DNA of 56,095 bases from Lachnospiraceae bacterium (GTDB lineage: Bacteria > Bacillota > Clostridia > Lachnospirales > Lachnospiraceae), in the NCBI GenBank assembly GCA_024690825.1, contig JAILOK010000042.1, positions 1 through 56,095 of the forward strand. The letters run 5' to 3'. This document shows, piece after piece, positions 9,979 to 19,257 of this stretch. Numbering within the stretch: position 1 is the stretch's first letter; each line of letters starts with the position of its first letter. Position numbers and translations under genes: made by a program. The notes below the pieces were generated by a model. That model did no database searches. It worked only from the letters and a program-made list of their open reading frames with translations, and had not been told where the DNA came from.

Positions 9979-10053
9979 AATAATGCAGTATGTGTTTTGT
10001 GAACGGCTCGGACAGTTCTAAGCTTATCGTTCACAAAACACATCTGCATTATT
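9979..10053. repeat. Long inverted repeat downstream of rhaD
   Basis: Arms at 9979-10004 (26 bases) and 10029-10053 (25 bases) are reverse complements except for one extra base, with a 24-base centre. The arms begin AATAATGCAG and end TTTTGTGAAC. No clear T-run follows on either strand, so it is not a typical terminator, though it could end the rhaD transcript. It could also be a small palindromic element. It opens the 379-base gap before recA. Confidence 0.7.
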
Positions 10054-10105
10054 TCATCTGCAAAGAGAAAAAAATATGCGTCCCGTACGAAGAAAATCCC
10101 CGTGC

Positions 10106-10134
10106 TTGCAATTGCTGTCAAAGAATGATATGAT
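10106..10134 (+). promoter_or_regulatory. Possible distal promoter in the rhaD-recA gap
   Basis: TTGCAA at 10106-10111 and TATGAT at 10129-10134, 17 bases apart. It would transcribe 10141 onward into recA. Downstream lie a small hairpin (GCGGC/GCCGC near 10173-10186) and a perfect AAAGGAGGT at 10223-10231 with no obvious gene after it. Weak evidence. Confidence 0.3.
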
Positions 10135-10258
10135 CTGTTTCAGTCCGTTTCATGCGGACATTCAAAAGAAATGCGGCATTCGCCGCGGATAAAATCCTCA
10201 CGGAAATAAGAAAATAAGAAGGAAAGGAGGTATAATTGCACATTTTGTGTTTTTTGTG

Positions 10259-10311
10259 TTGACAAAGCACAATATTTACGCTACTATTGTCAAAGAACAG
10301 AACAACTGTTC
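10259..10311 (+). promoter_or_regulatory. recA promoter with LexA (DinR) operator
   Basis: TTGACA at 10259-10264 and TACTAT at 10282-10287 are 17 bases apart. GAACAACTGTTC at 10300-10311 is an exact match to the Gram-positive SOS box core GAAC-N4-GTTC, placed just after the expected transcription start. This is the standard arrangement for LexA repression of recA in Firmicutes. Confidence 0.85.
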
Positions 10312-10340
10312 GATTTTCAAATCTGAGATTGGAGAGAAAA

Positions 10341-11399
10341 ATGGATAATTCAGAAAAAGCAAAAGCACTTGATATTGCGATATCACAGATCGAAAAAGAA
10401 TTCGGCAAAGGAGCCGTGATGAAGCTGGGTGAGAGCACGACGGATTTAAGCATCGGAGCCATCCCCACCGGTTCTTTAAGCCTTGATGTGGCACTCGGCA
10501 TCGGCGGCATTCCCAGGGGAAGGATAGTAGAGATCTACGGTTCAGAATCCTCCGGAAAGACCACCCTGACACTTCACATGATAGCGCAGGCACAGAAACT
10601 CGGAGGCATAGCGGGATTCATTGATGCGGAGCATGCTCTTGATCCCGAATACGCAAAAAACATCGGTGTTGATATCGACAATCTGTATATATCCCAGCCG
10701 GATTCCGGTGAGCAGGCGCTCGAGATAGCAGAGACCATGGTCCGTTCCGGAGCACTCGATATAGTTGTTATTGACTCGGTGGCAGCGCTCGTTCCCAAAG
10801 ATGAGATCGACGGCAACATGGGTGATTCCCATATGGGACTGCAGGCAAGGCTCATGTCACAGGCTTTGAGAAAGCTTACCGGTATCATAAACAAGACGAA
10901 CTGTACGGTTGTATTTATTAACCAGCTTCGTGAGAAGATCGGCGTGATGTTCGGAAATCCCGAGACCACGACCGGCGGAAATGCGCTCAAGTTCTACGCT
11001 TCCGTAAGGATGGATGTCAGGAGGATAGACAAGATACAGCAGGCAGGGCAGGTCATAGGAAGCAGGACCAGGGTAAAGGTTGTAAAGAACAAGGTAGCGC
11101 CGCCCTTCAAGCAGGCGGAATTTGACATCATGTACGGAAAGGGAATCTCATCATCGGGAGATCTCGTTGATCTTGCGGCAAATATCGATGTGATAAACAA
11201 ATCCGGCGCATGGTACGCCTATAACGGAGAAAAGATCGGACAGGGCAGGGAAAATGCAAAGCAGTATCTGGAGGAAAATCCTGCCGTTTATGAGGAGATC
11301 GACAAAAAGGTCAGGGCTCATTACGGACTTATCGACGCAGAGGAAGCGGAAGAGCCCAAGTCAAAAAAGAAGGGATCAAAGGAAACCTCACAGGAGTAA
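10341..11399 (+). CDS. recA: Recombinase RecA
   Basis: Forms filaments on single-stranded DNA, catalyses strand exchange and stimulates LexA self-cleavage. 352 residues, the usual length. The Walker A loop is [10 protein letters not shown], Walker B is [10 protein letters not shown], and loop 2 includes [17 protein letters not shown]. The C-terminal tail is charged. The ATG at 10341 is chosen because it follows GGAGAG and gives [11 protein letters not shown], as in homologues; the frame stays open upstream but that part lies across the SOS box. The promoter and LexA box show SOS control. recX follows after six bases. Confidence 0.98.
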   Translation: MDNSEKAKALDIAISQIEKEFGKGAVMKLGESTTDLSIGAIPTGSLSLDVALGIGGIPRGRIVEIYGSESSGKTTLTLHMIAQAQKLGGIAGFIDAEHALDPEYAKNIGVDIDNLYISQPDSGEQALEIAETMVRSGALDIVVIDSVAALVPKDEIDGNMGDSHMGLQARLMSQALRKLTGIINKTNCTVVFINQLREKIGVMFGNPETTTGGNALKFYASVRMDVRRIDKIQQAGQVIGSRTRVKVVKNKVAPPFKQAEFDIMYGKGISSSGDLVDLAANIDVINKSGAWYAYNGEKIGQGRENAKQYLEENPAVYEEIDKKVRAHYGLIDAEEAEEPKSKKKGSKETSQE

Positions 11400-11405
11400 G
11401 ACCGG

Positions 11406-12032
11406 ATGTATATATACAGACTTGAACCTTACAGAAAGAACAGGGTAAAAGTATATTTCGACGAGGGATCACCGGCGTTTGTCCTCTATGAAAAAGAGAT
11501 AGAGAAATACGACATAAAAGAGGGACAGGAACTTGCCGGTGAAACCTACGAACTGATCAAAAAAGAAGTACTGATAAAGCGTGCCGTTTCGCGCACGCTT
11601 TATCTTTTGGACGCTTCGGCAAAAACGGAAAGCGCTCTGAAAAAGAAACTGAGGGAAGGCTTTTATCCTGAGGAAGTCATAGAAGAAGCGGTAAGGTACG
11701 CCAAAGAAAAGCATTATATCGATGATGAGTATTATGCATCAGCCTACGCCGAAAAAAAGAAGACATCAAAGTCAAAATGGATGATAAAAAAAGAACTTCA
11801 GCAAAAGGGGATAGACCCTGCCACAGCGGAGGAAGTCTTTTCGGGAATGGAGATCGATGACAGGGAGACCATAGCCGGGATACTGGAAAAAAAGATCCCC
11901 CGCGGTTCGGCGGTGGACCGGAAAACAGCCGAAAAGATAAAGAGAAGCCTGCTCACAAAGGGGTTTGCCTATGATGACATCAGGGCGGCGTTTTCGACAC
12001 ACATGCTTGACATAACATATAAATCGGATTAA
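11406..12032 (+). CDS. recX: Regulatory protein RecX
   Basis: 208 residues with the RecX pattern of tandem three-helix repeats, including ALKKKLREGFYPEEVIEEAV, YIDDEYYASAYAEKK, and KSKWMIKKELQQKGI. RecX binds the groove of RecA filaments and limits their growth or activity. The start lies six bases after the recA stop, so the two genes share the SOS promoter. The N-terminal 50 residues are an extension common in Firmicute homologues. Confidence 0.92.
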   Translation: MYIYRLEPYRKNRVKVYFDEGSPAFVLYEKEIEKYDIKEGQELAGETYELIKKEVLIKRAVSRTLYLLDASAKTESALKKKLREGFYPEEVIEEAVRYAKEKHYIDDEYYASAYAEKKKTSKSKWMIKKELQQKGIDPATAEEVFSGMEIDDRETIAGILEKKIPRGSAVDRKTAEKIKRSLLTKGFAYDDIRAAFSTHMLDITYKSD

Positions 12033-12076
12033 AATAGGTTGGTTAAAAATTTAATAGTAGGAGGTACTTCTGTACA

Positions 12077-13630
12077 ATGAACGCAGTCTTAATTGCGATC
12101 TTTGCAGTAGTACTGGTAGTAGCGGTAATAATCGCCTATCTGATCGGAGGCAGCAGACAGAAAAAGGATTTTGAGACCAAAGTAGGAAATGCCGAAGAGA
12201 AGGCAAGACAGATAATCGATGATGCACTCAAGGAAGCTGAAGAAAAGAAGCGTGAAGGACTTCTCGAGGTCAAAGAGGAATCTATCAGGAAACAGAACGA
12301 GATAGAACGTGAGACCAAGGAGAGACGCGCAGAGGTTCAGAGGCTTGAGAGAAGAGTACAGCAGAAAGAGGAATCTGTTGACAAAAAGGCGGATGCGATA
12401 GAAAAACGCGAGGCCAGTTGTGCGGCAAAGGAAGAAGAGCTGAAAAAACTGCAGGAAAAAGCTGCAAAGCTCAACGAAGAACGTGTACAGGAACTTGAAA
12501 GAATATCAGGACTTACCTCTGAACAGGCAAAAGAATATCTTTTAAAAATTGTTGAAGACGACGTGAAGCACGAGTCCGCGGTCATGATCAAGGAATACGA
12601 GACGCGGGTAAAAGAAGAAGCAGAAAAGAAAGCAAAGGAGTATGTCGTTAACGCCATCCAGCGCTGTGCAGCCGATCAGGTCAGCGAAGCAGCCATTTCG
12701 GTGGTACAGCTTCCCAATGATGAAATGAAGGGAAGGATCATCGGACGAGAGGGCAGAAACATCAGGACCATTGAAACACTCACAGGTGTGGATCTGATCA
12801 TCGATGATACTCCGGAGGCAGTGATCCTTTCGGGATTTGATCCGATCAGGAGAGAGGTTGCCAGAGTGGCACTCGAAAAGCTCATCGTTGACGGGCGTAT
12901 CCATCCGGCAAGGATCGAGGAAATGGTCGAAAAAGCCCAGAGAGAGATCGAGACCGAGATCCGTGAAGAAGGAGAGGCCGCTGCGCTTGAAGTCGGAGTG
13001 CATGGCATCCATCCCGAACTCATCAGGCTTCTTGGCAAGATGAAGTTCAGGACCAGCTTCGGACAGAACGCTCTGAAGCATTCGATCGAGGTGGCACAGC
13101 TTGCCGGACTTCTGGCATCCGAGATAGGAGGCATAGATGTAAGGCTTGCAAAAAGAGCCGGTCTGCTCCATGACATCGGGAAGGCGGTTGACCACGAGAT
13201 GGAAGGCACGCACATTCAGCTTGGTGCCGACCTTTGCAGGAAGTACAAGGAAAATGCAGTTGTACTCAATGCAGTGGAATCGCATCACGGAGATGTGGAG
13301 CCCACAAGCCTCATAGCTTGTCTCGTACAGGCTGCGGACACCATTTCGGCGTCAAGGCCGGGCGCGAGAAGAGAAACTTTAGACAATTACACGAACAGAC
13401 TCAAACAATTAGAAGATATTGCCGACTCCTTCAAGGGAGTTGAAAAATCATTTGCCATTCAGGCGGGCAGGGAAGTCAGGGTAATAGTAGTTCCCGAACA
13501 GGTTAGTGATGCGGACATGGTACTCATTGCCAGAGATATTGCAAAGCGTATCGAAGGCGAGATGCAGTATCCCGGTCAGGTGAAGATAAGCATGATCAGG
13601 GAGTCCAGAGTCACGGATTATGCAAAATAG
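12077..13630 (+). CDS. rny: Ribonuclease Y
   Basis: Membrane-anchored endoribonuclease that starts mRNA turnover. 517 residues: one N-terminal membrane helix (about 4-24), a long charged coiled coil (about 30-200), a KH RNA-binding domain with [15 protein letters not shown] near 219-233, and an HD phosphohydrolase domain with HSIEVAQ and [12 protein letters not shown]. An AGGAGGT site lies 12 bases before the ATG, with a small GTAC-TTCT-GTAC palindrome in between. The recX-rny gap is short, so it may be read from recA as well as from its own start. A strong terminator follows. Confidence 0.97.
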   Translation: MNAVLIAIFAVVLVVAVIIAYLIGGSRQKKDFETKVGNAEEKARQIIDDALKEAEEKKREGLLEVKEESIRKQNEIERETKERRAEVQRLERRVQQKEESVDKKADAIEKREASCAAKEEELKKLQEKAAKLNEERVQELERISGLTSEQAKEYLLKIVEDDVKHESAVMIKEYETRVKEEAEKKAKEYVVNAIQRCAADQVSEAAISVVQLPNDEMKGRIIGREGRNIRTIETLTGVDLIIDDTPEAVILSGFDPIRREVARVALEKLIVDGRIHPARIEEMVEKAQREIETEIREEGEAAALEVGVHGIHPELIRLLGKMKFRTSFGQNALKHSIEVAQLAGLLASEIGGIDVRLAKRAGLLHDIGKAVDHEMEGTHIQLGADLCRKYKENAVVLNAVESHHGDVEPTSLIACLVQAADTISASRPGARRETLDNYTNRLKQLEDIADSFKGVEKSFAIQAGREVRVIVVPEQVSDADMVLIARDIAKRIEGEMQYPGQVKISMIRESRVTDYAK

Positions 13631-13639
13631 TATCGATGA

Positions 13640-13675
13640 ACACGGGCAGGATCTTAAGATCCGCCCGTGTTTTTT
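13640..13675 (+). terminator. Rho-independent terminator of recA-recX-rny
   Basis: ACACGGGC at 13640-13647 pairs with GCCCGTGT at 13663-13670; after a one-base bulge, GGATC/GATCC closes a TTAA loop. A T-run continues to 13675. Confidence 0.9.
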
Positions 13676-13698
13676 ATGTGATTTTTTTGAATACATTT

Positions 13699-13736
13699 TT
13701 GACAGGGATAGCCTAAGATGTTATAGTTAATAACAT
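13699..13736 (+). promoter_or_regulatory. Promoter and palindromic operator of the TetR gene
   Basis: TTGACA at 13699-13704 and TATAGT at 13722-13727, 17 bases apart. A perfect inverted repeat, ATGTTAT-AGTTA-ATAACAT at 13718-13736, covers the -10 box. Its position fits autorepression by the TetR-type protein encoded next. Confidence 0.7.
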
Positions 13737-13788
13737 AATAAAAGAGATCATTATACTTTTTTATGAAATATTGAGGGACATTCAGGCA

Positions 13789-14433
13789 ATGGGTAAAGGA
13801 AAAAGTCCTGCAAAAACAGAGGCTACGCGGAATGCGTTTTTGGAGAAGAGCTATGAGCTGTTCTCCGCTAAGACAATAGAATCCGTGACGATGTCAGAGA
13901 TCGCAGAGGCGAGCGGATACAGGAATATGACCCTGTACCGCTATTTTCCGTCCAAGCCTGTCCTTGTCGTCGCCGTGTCCGCGTGGAAATGGGATCAGTT
14001 TGCACAGGAGATCTGGGACAGCTGGGAGAAGGAAGGTTATGACGACAAAATGAGCGCGGCTGCGCATTTCGAGCTGTATCTGGATTTTTTCCTGAAGCTT
14101 TTTAAGGATCACAGAGATTTCCTTAGTTTTAACCAATGTTTTAATGTGTATATCAGGTCTGAGCGGATCGATCTGGGGACATTCGGCCCGTATCGGGAAA
14201 TGATCGGCAGGATGAAGGATCACTTTCACAATACTGTGTATCTGAAGGCACAGCAGGATCACACCATCCGGACAGATGAGACGGAGGAGGAGATTTTATC
14301 CAAGACGCTCCACCTGATGCTTGCGGCGGTAACCAGATACGCCGTCGGTCTGCTGTATACGGAGAGCGGATTTGACGCGGTAAAGGAGCTGGAGTTTTTG
14401 AAGACTGTGATCCTTGAGAAATACAAGAGCTGA
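13789..14433 (+). CDS. TetR/AcrR-family transcriptional regulator
   Basis: 214 residues from the ATG at 13789. The N-terminal helix-turn-helix is typical: ATRNAFLEKSYELFSAKTIE, then VTMSEIAEASGYRNMTLYRYFPSK. The C-terminal half is the variable all-helical ligand-binding and dimer domain. A TTG at 13771 would add six residues, but the ATG is preferred because TGAGGG lies upstream. The promoter carries a palindrome over the -10 box, so autorepression is likely. No efflux pump or enzyme is adjacent, so the effector and the other targets are unknown. Confidence 0.88.
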   Translation: MGKGKSPAKTEATRNAFLEKSYELFSAKTIESVTMSEIAEASGYRNMTLYRYFPSKPVLVVAVSAWKWDQFAQEIWDSWEKEGYDDKMSAAAHFELYLDFFLKLFKDHRDFLSFNQCFNVYIRSERIDLGTFGPYREMIGRMKDHFHNTVYLKAQQDHTIRTDETEEEILSKTLHLMLAAVTRYAVGLLYTESGFDAVKELEFLKTVILEKYKS

Positions 14434-14472
14434 TCATTGATCGGAGACGACCGGCAGAAAAGAATATAATTA

Positions 14473-14508
14473 TTGACCATAATATTATGATTGTATATAA
14501 TAATATAC
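14473..14508 (+). promoter_or_regulatory. hipBA promoter with two palindromes
   Basis: TTGACC at 14473-14478 and TATAAT at 14496-14501, 17 bases apart. A perfect palindrome GTATAT-AATA-ATATAC at 14493-14508 covers the -10 box, and ATAATATTAT lies at 14479-14488. Expected transcription start is at about 14508, right next to the ATG at 14509. Confidence 0.7.
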
Positions 14509-14832
14509 ATGGACAAACAGAGAAAATCAAATAAAGTTGTTATTATGCCACGCATGGCTAAACAACTGGAACAGATGGGAGAACAGATAAAGCTTGCAAG
14601 ACTCAGAAGAGGATATAAAACAGGCATTATTGCGGAAAGAGCTGGAATTACAAGAGCAACGCTTTGGAAAGTAGAGAAAGGAGATCCCGGCGTTGCGATA
14701 GGAATATATGCGAAGGTTCTTGCTGCCATTGGATTGCCTGATGATATCCTGATGCTTGCAAAAGATGATGAATTGGGCCATATCATACAGGATTCCGAAT
14801 TGCTGAAAAAACATACGAGAAAAGATAAATGA
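14509..14832 (+). CDS. hipB: HipB-type antitoxin (XRE-family helix-turn-helix)
   Basis: 107 residues with an XRE DNA-binding domain: GEQIKLARLRRGYKTGIIAERAG, then ITRATLWKVEKGDPGVAIGIY. It overlaps hipA by four bases (ATGA), the usual antitoxin-toxin coupling. Such antitoxins bind HipA and repress their own operon. The ATG at 14509 coincides with the predicted transcription start, so the message may be leaderless; no ribosome binding site is visible. An internal ATG at about 14545 is possible but also lacks one. Confidence 0.85.
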   Translation: MDKQRKSNKVVIMPRMAKQLEQMGEQIKLARLRRGYKTGIIAERAGITRATLWKVEKGDPGVAIGIYAKVLAAIGLPDDILMLAKDDELGHIIQDSELLKKHTRKDK

Positions 14833-16064
14833 GAGAATTTGAGGTACATGCAGGATGGCTGGAACCTCCTGTGCTTGTGGGAAAATGCCGTATAGATTCA
14901 GCCAGAGGGAAAGAAACGATTGCCTTTGCATATGATGAAAGCTGGCTGTCAAAGCATCCTTCGTTTCAGATCGATCCGGATATTGTATCCGCGAGCGGTT
15001 GGCAATATCCTCCGTCGAATAAGATGTGCTTTGGCTTTTTGTCAGATGCGGCTCCTGACAGATGGGGCAGGAGACTGATGGACAGAAGAGAGGCTGTTTT
15101 TGCAAAAGAAGAAAACAGGCCTAAAAGAAAACTCATGGAAAGCGACTATATCCTGGGCGTTCATGACAAAGGGCGAATAGGCGGTATCAGGTTTTTTGAT
15201 CCCCAAAAGAGTGAGTATCTTTCATCGGGACAGACTCTTGCCGCACCACCTATGGAAGCGTTAAGAAAGCTGGAACAGGCATCTAAGGGCTTTGAAGTAT
15301 CAACGGATGAAGGATCAAAAAAGTGGTTAAAGAATCTCCTGGAACCCGGTTCTTCTCTGGGAGGTGCACGTCCAAAAGCAAATGTTGTGGATGAAAACGG
15401 AAATCTGTGGATCGCCAAATTTCCGTCTGTGAACGATGAGACAGATGTGGGCGCATGGGAAATGGTTGCACACAGACTGGCTGAAAAATGCGGAATTAAG
15501 GTTCCTGAGGCAAGATCCTTAAAGCTTTCCGATGCCGGTACGACCTTTTTGACAAAAAGGTTCGACCGTAAAGGAGAATGCAGGATCCACTATGCTTCTG
15601 CTATGACTCTTTTGGGATGTACGGATGGCCAGGATGAGCAAATGAGTTATCCGGATATTGCCGGGGCGATAGAAAGATTCAGCGTTGATCCGGATAGCGA
15701 TCTTAGGGAACTTTGGGAAAGAATGGTTTTTAATATCTGTATATCGAATACGGACGATCATCTCAGAAATCATGGTTTTCTCTTAAATGGCGATGGCTGG
15801 GAGCTGTCTCCGGCATTTGATATGAATCCCGACTGTGACAGAGAGACGCTTTCACTGGTTATTTCTAAGACAGATAAAAAGGATATCAGAGAGGCAATAC
15901 TTGCAGCCGGATATTTCAGGATCTCCGAAAAGGAGGCGGCTGACCGGGCAGCCCAAATAAGGGATATAGTGGATGATTCGTGGAGAAAAGAAGCAAAGAA
16001 ATGTTCCATACGCTCAGGTGAGATCGAAAAGATGAGCGCTGCATTTATAAAATGTGAAAAGTAA
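14829..16064 (+). CDS. hipA: HipA-type serine/threonine kinase toxin
   Basis: 411 residues, normal length for HipA. The N-terminal subdomain contains FGFLSDAAPDRWGRRLM; the Gly-rich ATP-binding loop is SLGGARPKA; the catalytic loop is ISNTDDHLRNHGFL; and the metal-binding motif is AFDMNP. Known HipA toxins phosphorylate glutamyl-tRNA synthetase, or another tRNA synthetase, and cause growth arrest or persistence. All key residues appear intact, so an active toxin is predicted. It overlaps hipB by four bases and is cotranscribed with it. Confidence 0.92.
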   Translation: MREFEVHAGWLEPPVLVGKCRIDSARGKETIAFAYDESWLSKHPSFQIDPDIVSASGWQYPPSNKMCFGFLSDAAPDRWGRRLMDRREAVFAKEENRPKRKLMESDYILGVHDKGRIGGIRFFDPQKSEYLSSGQTLAAPPMEALRKLEQASKGFEVSTDEGSKKWLKNLLEPGSSLGGARPKANVVDENGNLWIAKFPSVNDETDVGAWEMVAHRLAEKCGIKVPEARSLKLSDAGTTFLTKRFDRKGECRIHYASAMTLLGCTDGQDEQMSYPDIAGAIERFSVDPDSDLRELWERMVFNICISNTDDHLRNHGFLLNGDGWELSPAFDMNPDCDRETLSLVISKTDKKDIREAILAAGYFRISEKEAADRAAQIRDIVDDSWRKEAKKCSIRSGEIEKMSAAFIKCEK

Positions 16065-16140
16065 AAGGCGGAAAGTCGGGAAACAGATGAGGAAATTTAC
16101 GGCTGATAAGTTGTTTTCATGGAAACAGGAGGGGAAGACC

Positions 16141-19099
16141 ATGAGGAAAATGAATAATATCGGAAAAAAGATCGCTGTGCTGGGATTAGCTGTGACGATG
16201 CTTATCAGTCAGGTCCCTGTGGCAGCGTTTGCGGCGGAGCCCGTTTCTGAAGCTGAAACAGAAGAAACGGAAGTCACGACCGGGGAGACTAAAACAGAAG
16301 AACCGGCAAAAACAGAAGAATCCTACAAAATCCGGAGTTTTGACTTATACTGTAGAGCCGTTTGTTTCAGATGCCGGCGTGCTGTCCTATACCGTGAGTA
16401 AGGCACACTCCAGTGATACAGGTACCATTCAGGTTGCTGCTGAAACGCAAAATTACAATGACGTGACCTTTACCATCAAAATCAAATTCTCTGAAAAGGC
16501 TTGTGTGAAGTTGAAAACCGGATCTTCCGTGACCTTGATAAACAACACTCTGACCTATGGACAGAAGCTTTCCACACTGGAGTTCAATGATTCAGCGGTA
16601 TTTGTTGTTGTGGGTGATGATAGCGAGAGTCCGATAAAGGGAACGCTTGCATGGAAGCATCCGGATTCCATACCGGCTGCAGGTACCACATCGGCGGTAT
16701 GGGTATTTACCCCGGAGGTGTCGGGAAATTATGAATCCCTTGAGGGCTTTGCAGCGATCACTGTGAATAAGGCATCTATCGAGGGAGCAGTGGTCACGCT
16801 GGGTCCGGGACTTACCTTTAGTGGCAGTGAGCAGACCCGGACCGTATCGAAGGTGGAGCTTGAGGATGGTACAGATATTACTTCATCCTGTGATATTACA
16901 GATAATAAGAAAACGAATGCCGGAACATATACCCTTAAGGTGACGGCTAAAGCAGACAGTGCTTATTCGGGTACTGTAACGAAGGATTTCAGTATCGCAA
17001 AGAAGACCATAACTCCGACTGTCACCCTGACGGGAGGGGATTCTTATCAGTATACCGGTGATGACATTACTCCGGGATATCAGGTTAAGGACGGGAAAAC
17101 GGCTCTTGCTTCAACGGACTATTCGGCAGTTTTCAGCGATAATAAGGACGTCGGAACAGCCAGACTTACTGTCAGCGCTAAAACAGACGGAAATTACAGC
17201 TTTGATGATAAAGTAAAGGAATTTACCATTACGAAAGCCTCCCATACTGATGTATCGGTATCGGGATCGGCGAAATATGGTCTGAGCGGAAAGGTGCAGC
17301 TTGAAAGCTATGTTGAACCTCTGGGCAGTTTGGGTACGATCTCTGTTACGGATACGTATAATGTCTTAGACGGAACGCCCTCATTAACCGGAAATGTTCT
17401 GGACTACAGGTTTAAGAACGTTCCGGGAAATGTGGGAAAGAAGGCAGTAGTCACTATTCCTGTGGAGAATCCGAAAAATTATGATGATTATAATATCGTT
17501 GCCACGCTTGAGGTCATAGACTGCGAACATCTTCACACAGAGATACAAAATGAAGAAAAACCCACCTGCTCGAAAGAAGGTTATAGCGGAGATGAGGTCT
17601 GTACGGATTGCGGATATACAGTTAAGCGAGGAAACAGCATACCCAAAGATCCGGATAATCACAGCTGGGATGAAGGTGTTGTTACAAAGAAACCCAACAT
17701 CCTTACGAAGGGTGAAAAACTTTATACCTGCGTAAGGTGCAGATAAAAGCGCTATGAAGAACTGCCATGCGAAGAACGGGAAGATGGTCAGGATATGAGC
17801 GACCTACGTGAGGATCTGGGCACCTTAAGCGGTGATGCCGCGCCGAAGGTTGAGGAAAAGACAAACGAAGACGGCAGCAGGCAGGAGACCGTGACCATCG
17901 GAGGCGAGAAGGTTTCGGAGATCATAACCGGTCCGGACGGTAAAGAGACCGTGGAATCAAAGATCTGGGCCGGAGGACTGAAGAGTTCCTATGCTTACAC
18001 CGGCTCTGCTAAGGTTCTGATCAAAGCCGTTTCGGATAAGAATAAAATGCTTTCGAATGCAAAGGTGAAATTCGACCAAAAATCATATCCCTATACGGGA
18101 GGCGAGATCATACCGAAATACGAGCTTACGCTCGGAGGAAAGACGCTTAAGGAAGGTACTGATTATAAACGTGTGAGCCTTTGCAATAATACGGATCCCG
18201 GAACCGCAACAGTGGTGTTTGAGGCGATGGGCAGCAGTTTTGTTGGAAGCAAAACGGCGACATTTAAGATCAGCGGAAAGAAGGAAATAAAAGAAGGGGC
18301 ATCATTCACATTTACCTGTCCCGAAAGCGTACCCTACGCAAAAGGCGGCGCAAAGCCTTCCGTTACTGTTACGGATAATGATAACCATGCCATGCTTAAG
18401 GAGGGGAAGGACTACACCCTTTCATACTCAAAGAATAAGTCAGTGACAAATGGAGCAAAGAGTGGAGAAGTTAAAGTAAAGGGCAAGGGAGATTATAAGG
18501 GCAGTGTAATGCTTAAATACGCCATAGCGCAGCAGAGCCTTAAGGCGGGCGGCATAAGCATCGTGGCTTCAGACCAGTTTACGACAAAAGCGAAGCTGAA
18601 AGCTCCGAAGATCACGATTACCGATGTTGACGGGAAGAAGCTTAAGGCAGGCACTGATTATACCGTGGGAACTCCGGACACTTCCGATCCGGCAAACACT
18701 GACACAAAGGGTATCGTTAAGGTCACGGTAACCGGCAAGGGCGCTTATAAGGATGAAATTGTTGCGGTCCATCGGTATGAGGATAAGACCTCAGATATAA
18801 GCAAAGCGAAAGCTGTTAAAACGATCGAGGACCAGATCTATACCGGGAATGCAGTAAAGCTTTCAAATGCCGAACTTACAGGCGTGCTTACCGCAAAAAA
18901 CAAAGCCGGAACCGATGTTGTTCTGGTGCCCGGAACGCACTTTACGGTCAAAGGCTATGCAAACAATGTAAAGAAGGGAACTGCGAAGGTGACCCTGCAG
19001 GGAATCGGGGATTTTGCCGGGACAAAGACCGTAAACTTTAAGATCGTGCAGAAAAAGGTGGATTACAAGGGTGCTCTTATAGGAGAAAGCTGGAAGTAA
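16141..19099 (+). pseudogene. Decayed secreted MBG/Ig-repeat surface protein (frameshift plus in-frame stop)
   Basis: One ancestral gene in three pieces. The first, from ATG 16141 (AGGAGGGG upstream), encodes a clear signal peptide (GKKIAVLGLAVTMLIS, cut near AAFAAEP) and an acidic Glu-Thr linker. Near 16306-16340 the frame shifts, and the second piece carries on in the next frame with GVLTYTVEPFVSDAG and a series of MBG/YDG-like beta domains, then a Cys-rich module (VCTDCG, YTCVRCR). That frame meets TAA at 17744-17746, after which the same frame reads KRYEELPCEEREDGQDMS and continues through more Ig-like repeats to 19099. The join across TAA is seamless, so this is a nonsense mutation, not a gene boundary. 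The original was probably an adhesin-like wall protein. Confidence 0.8.
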
Positions 19100-19257
19100 A
19101 TTCAGATGAATATGAGACATTTTTGACGGTTTTTCCGCTTTTTCGTGGTTATTAAAAATTTTGTATATTTTTTTGATTTTTTATGTTATTATTAGTTTGT
19201 GTTTTTGACGCCGGTCGTTTCGGCTGAAAAGATAATCCATTGTATTGGAGGGAAAAC

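Noticed and set aside
10152-10217. 21-codon frame MRTFKRNAAFAADKILTEIRK upstream of recA
   Set aside because: No ribosome binding site precedes the ATG and it matches nothing known.
17744-17746. TAA as a recoded or read-through codon
   Set aside because: The same gene also has a frameshift near its start, so decay explains both; no recoding signal is seen.
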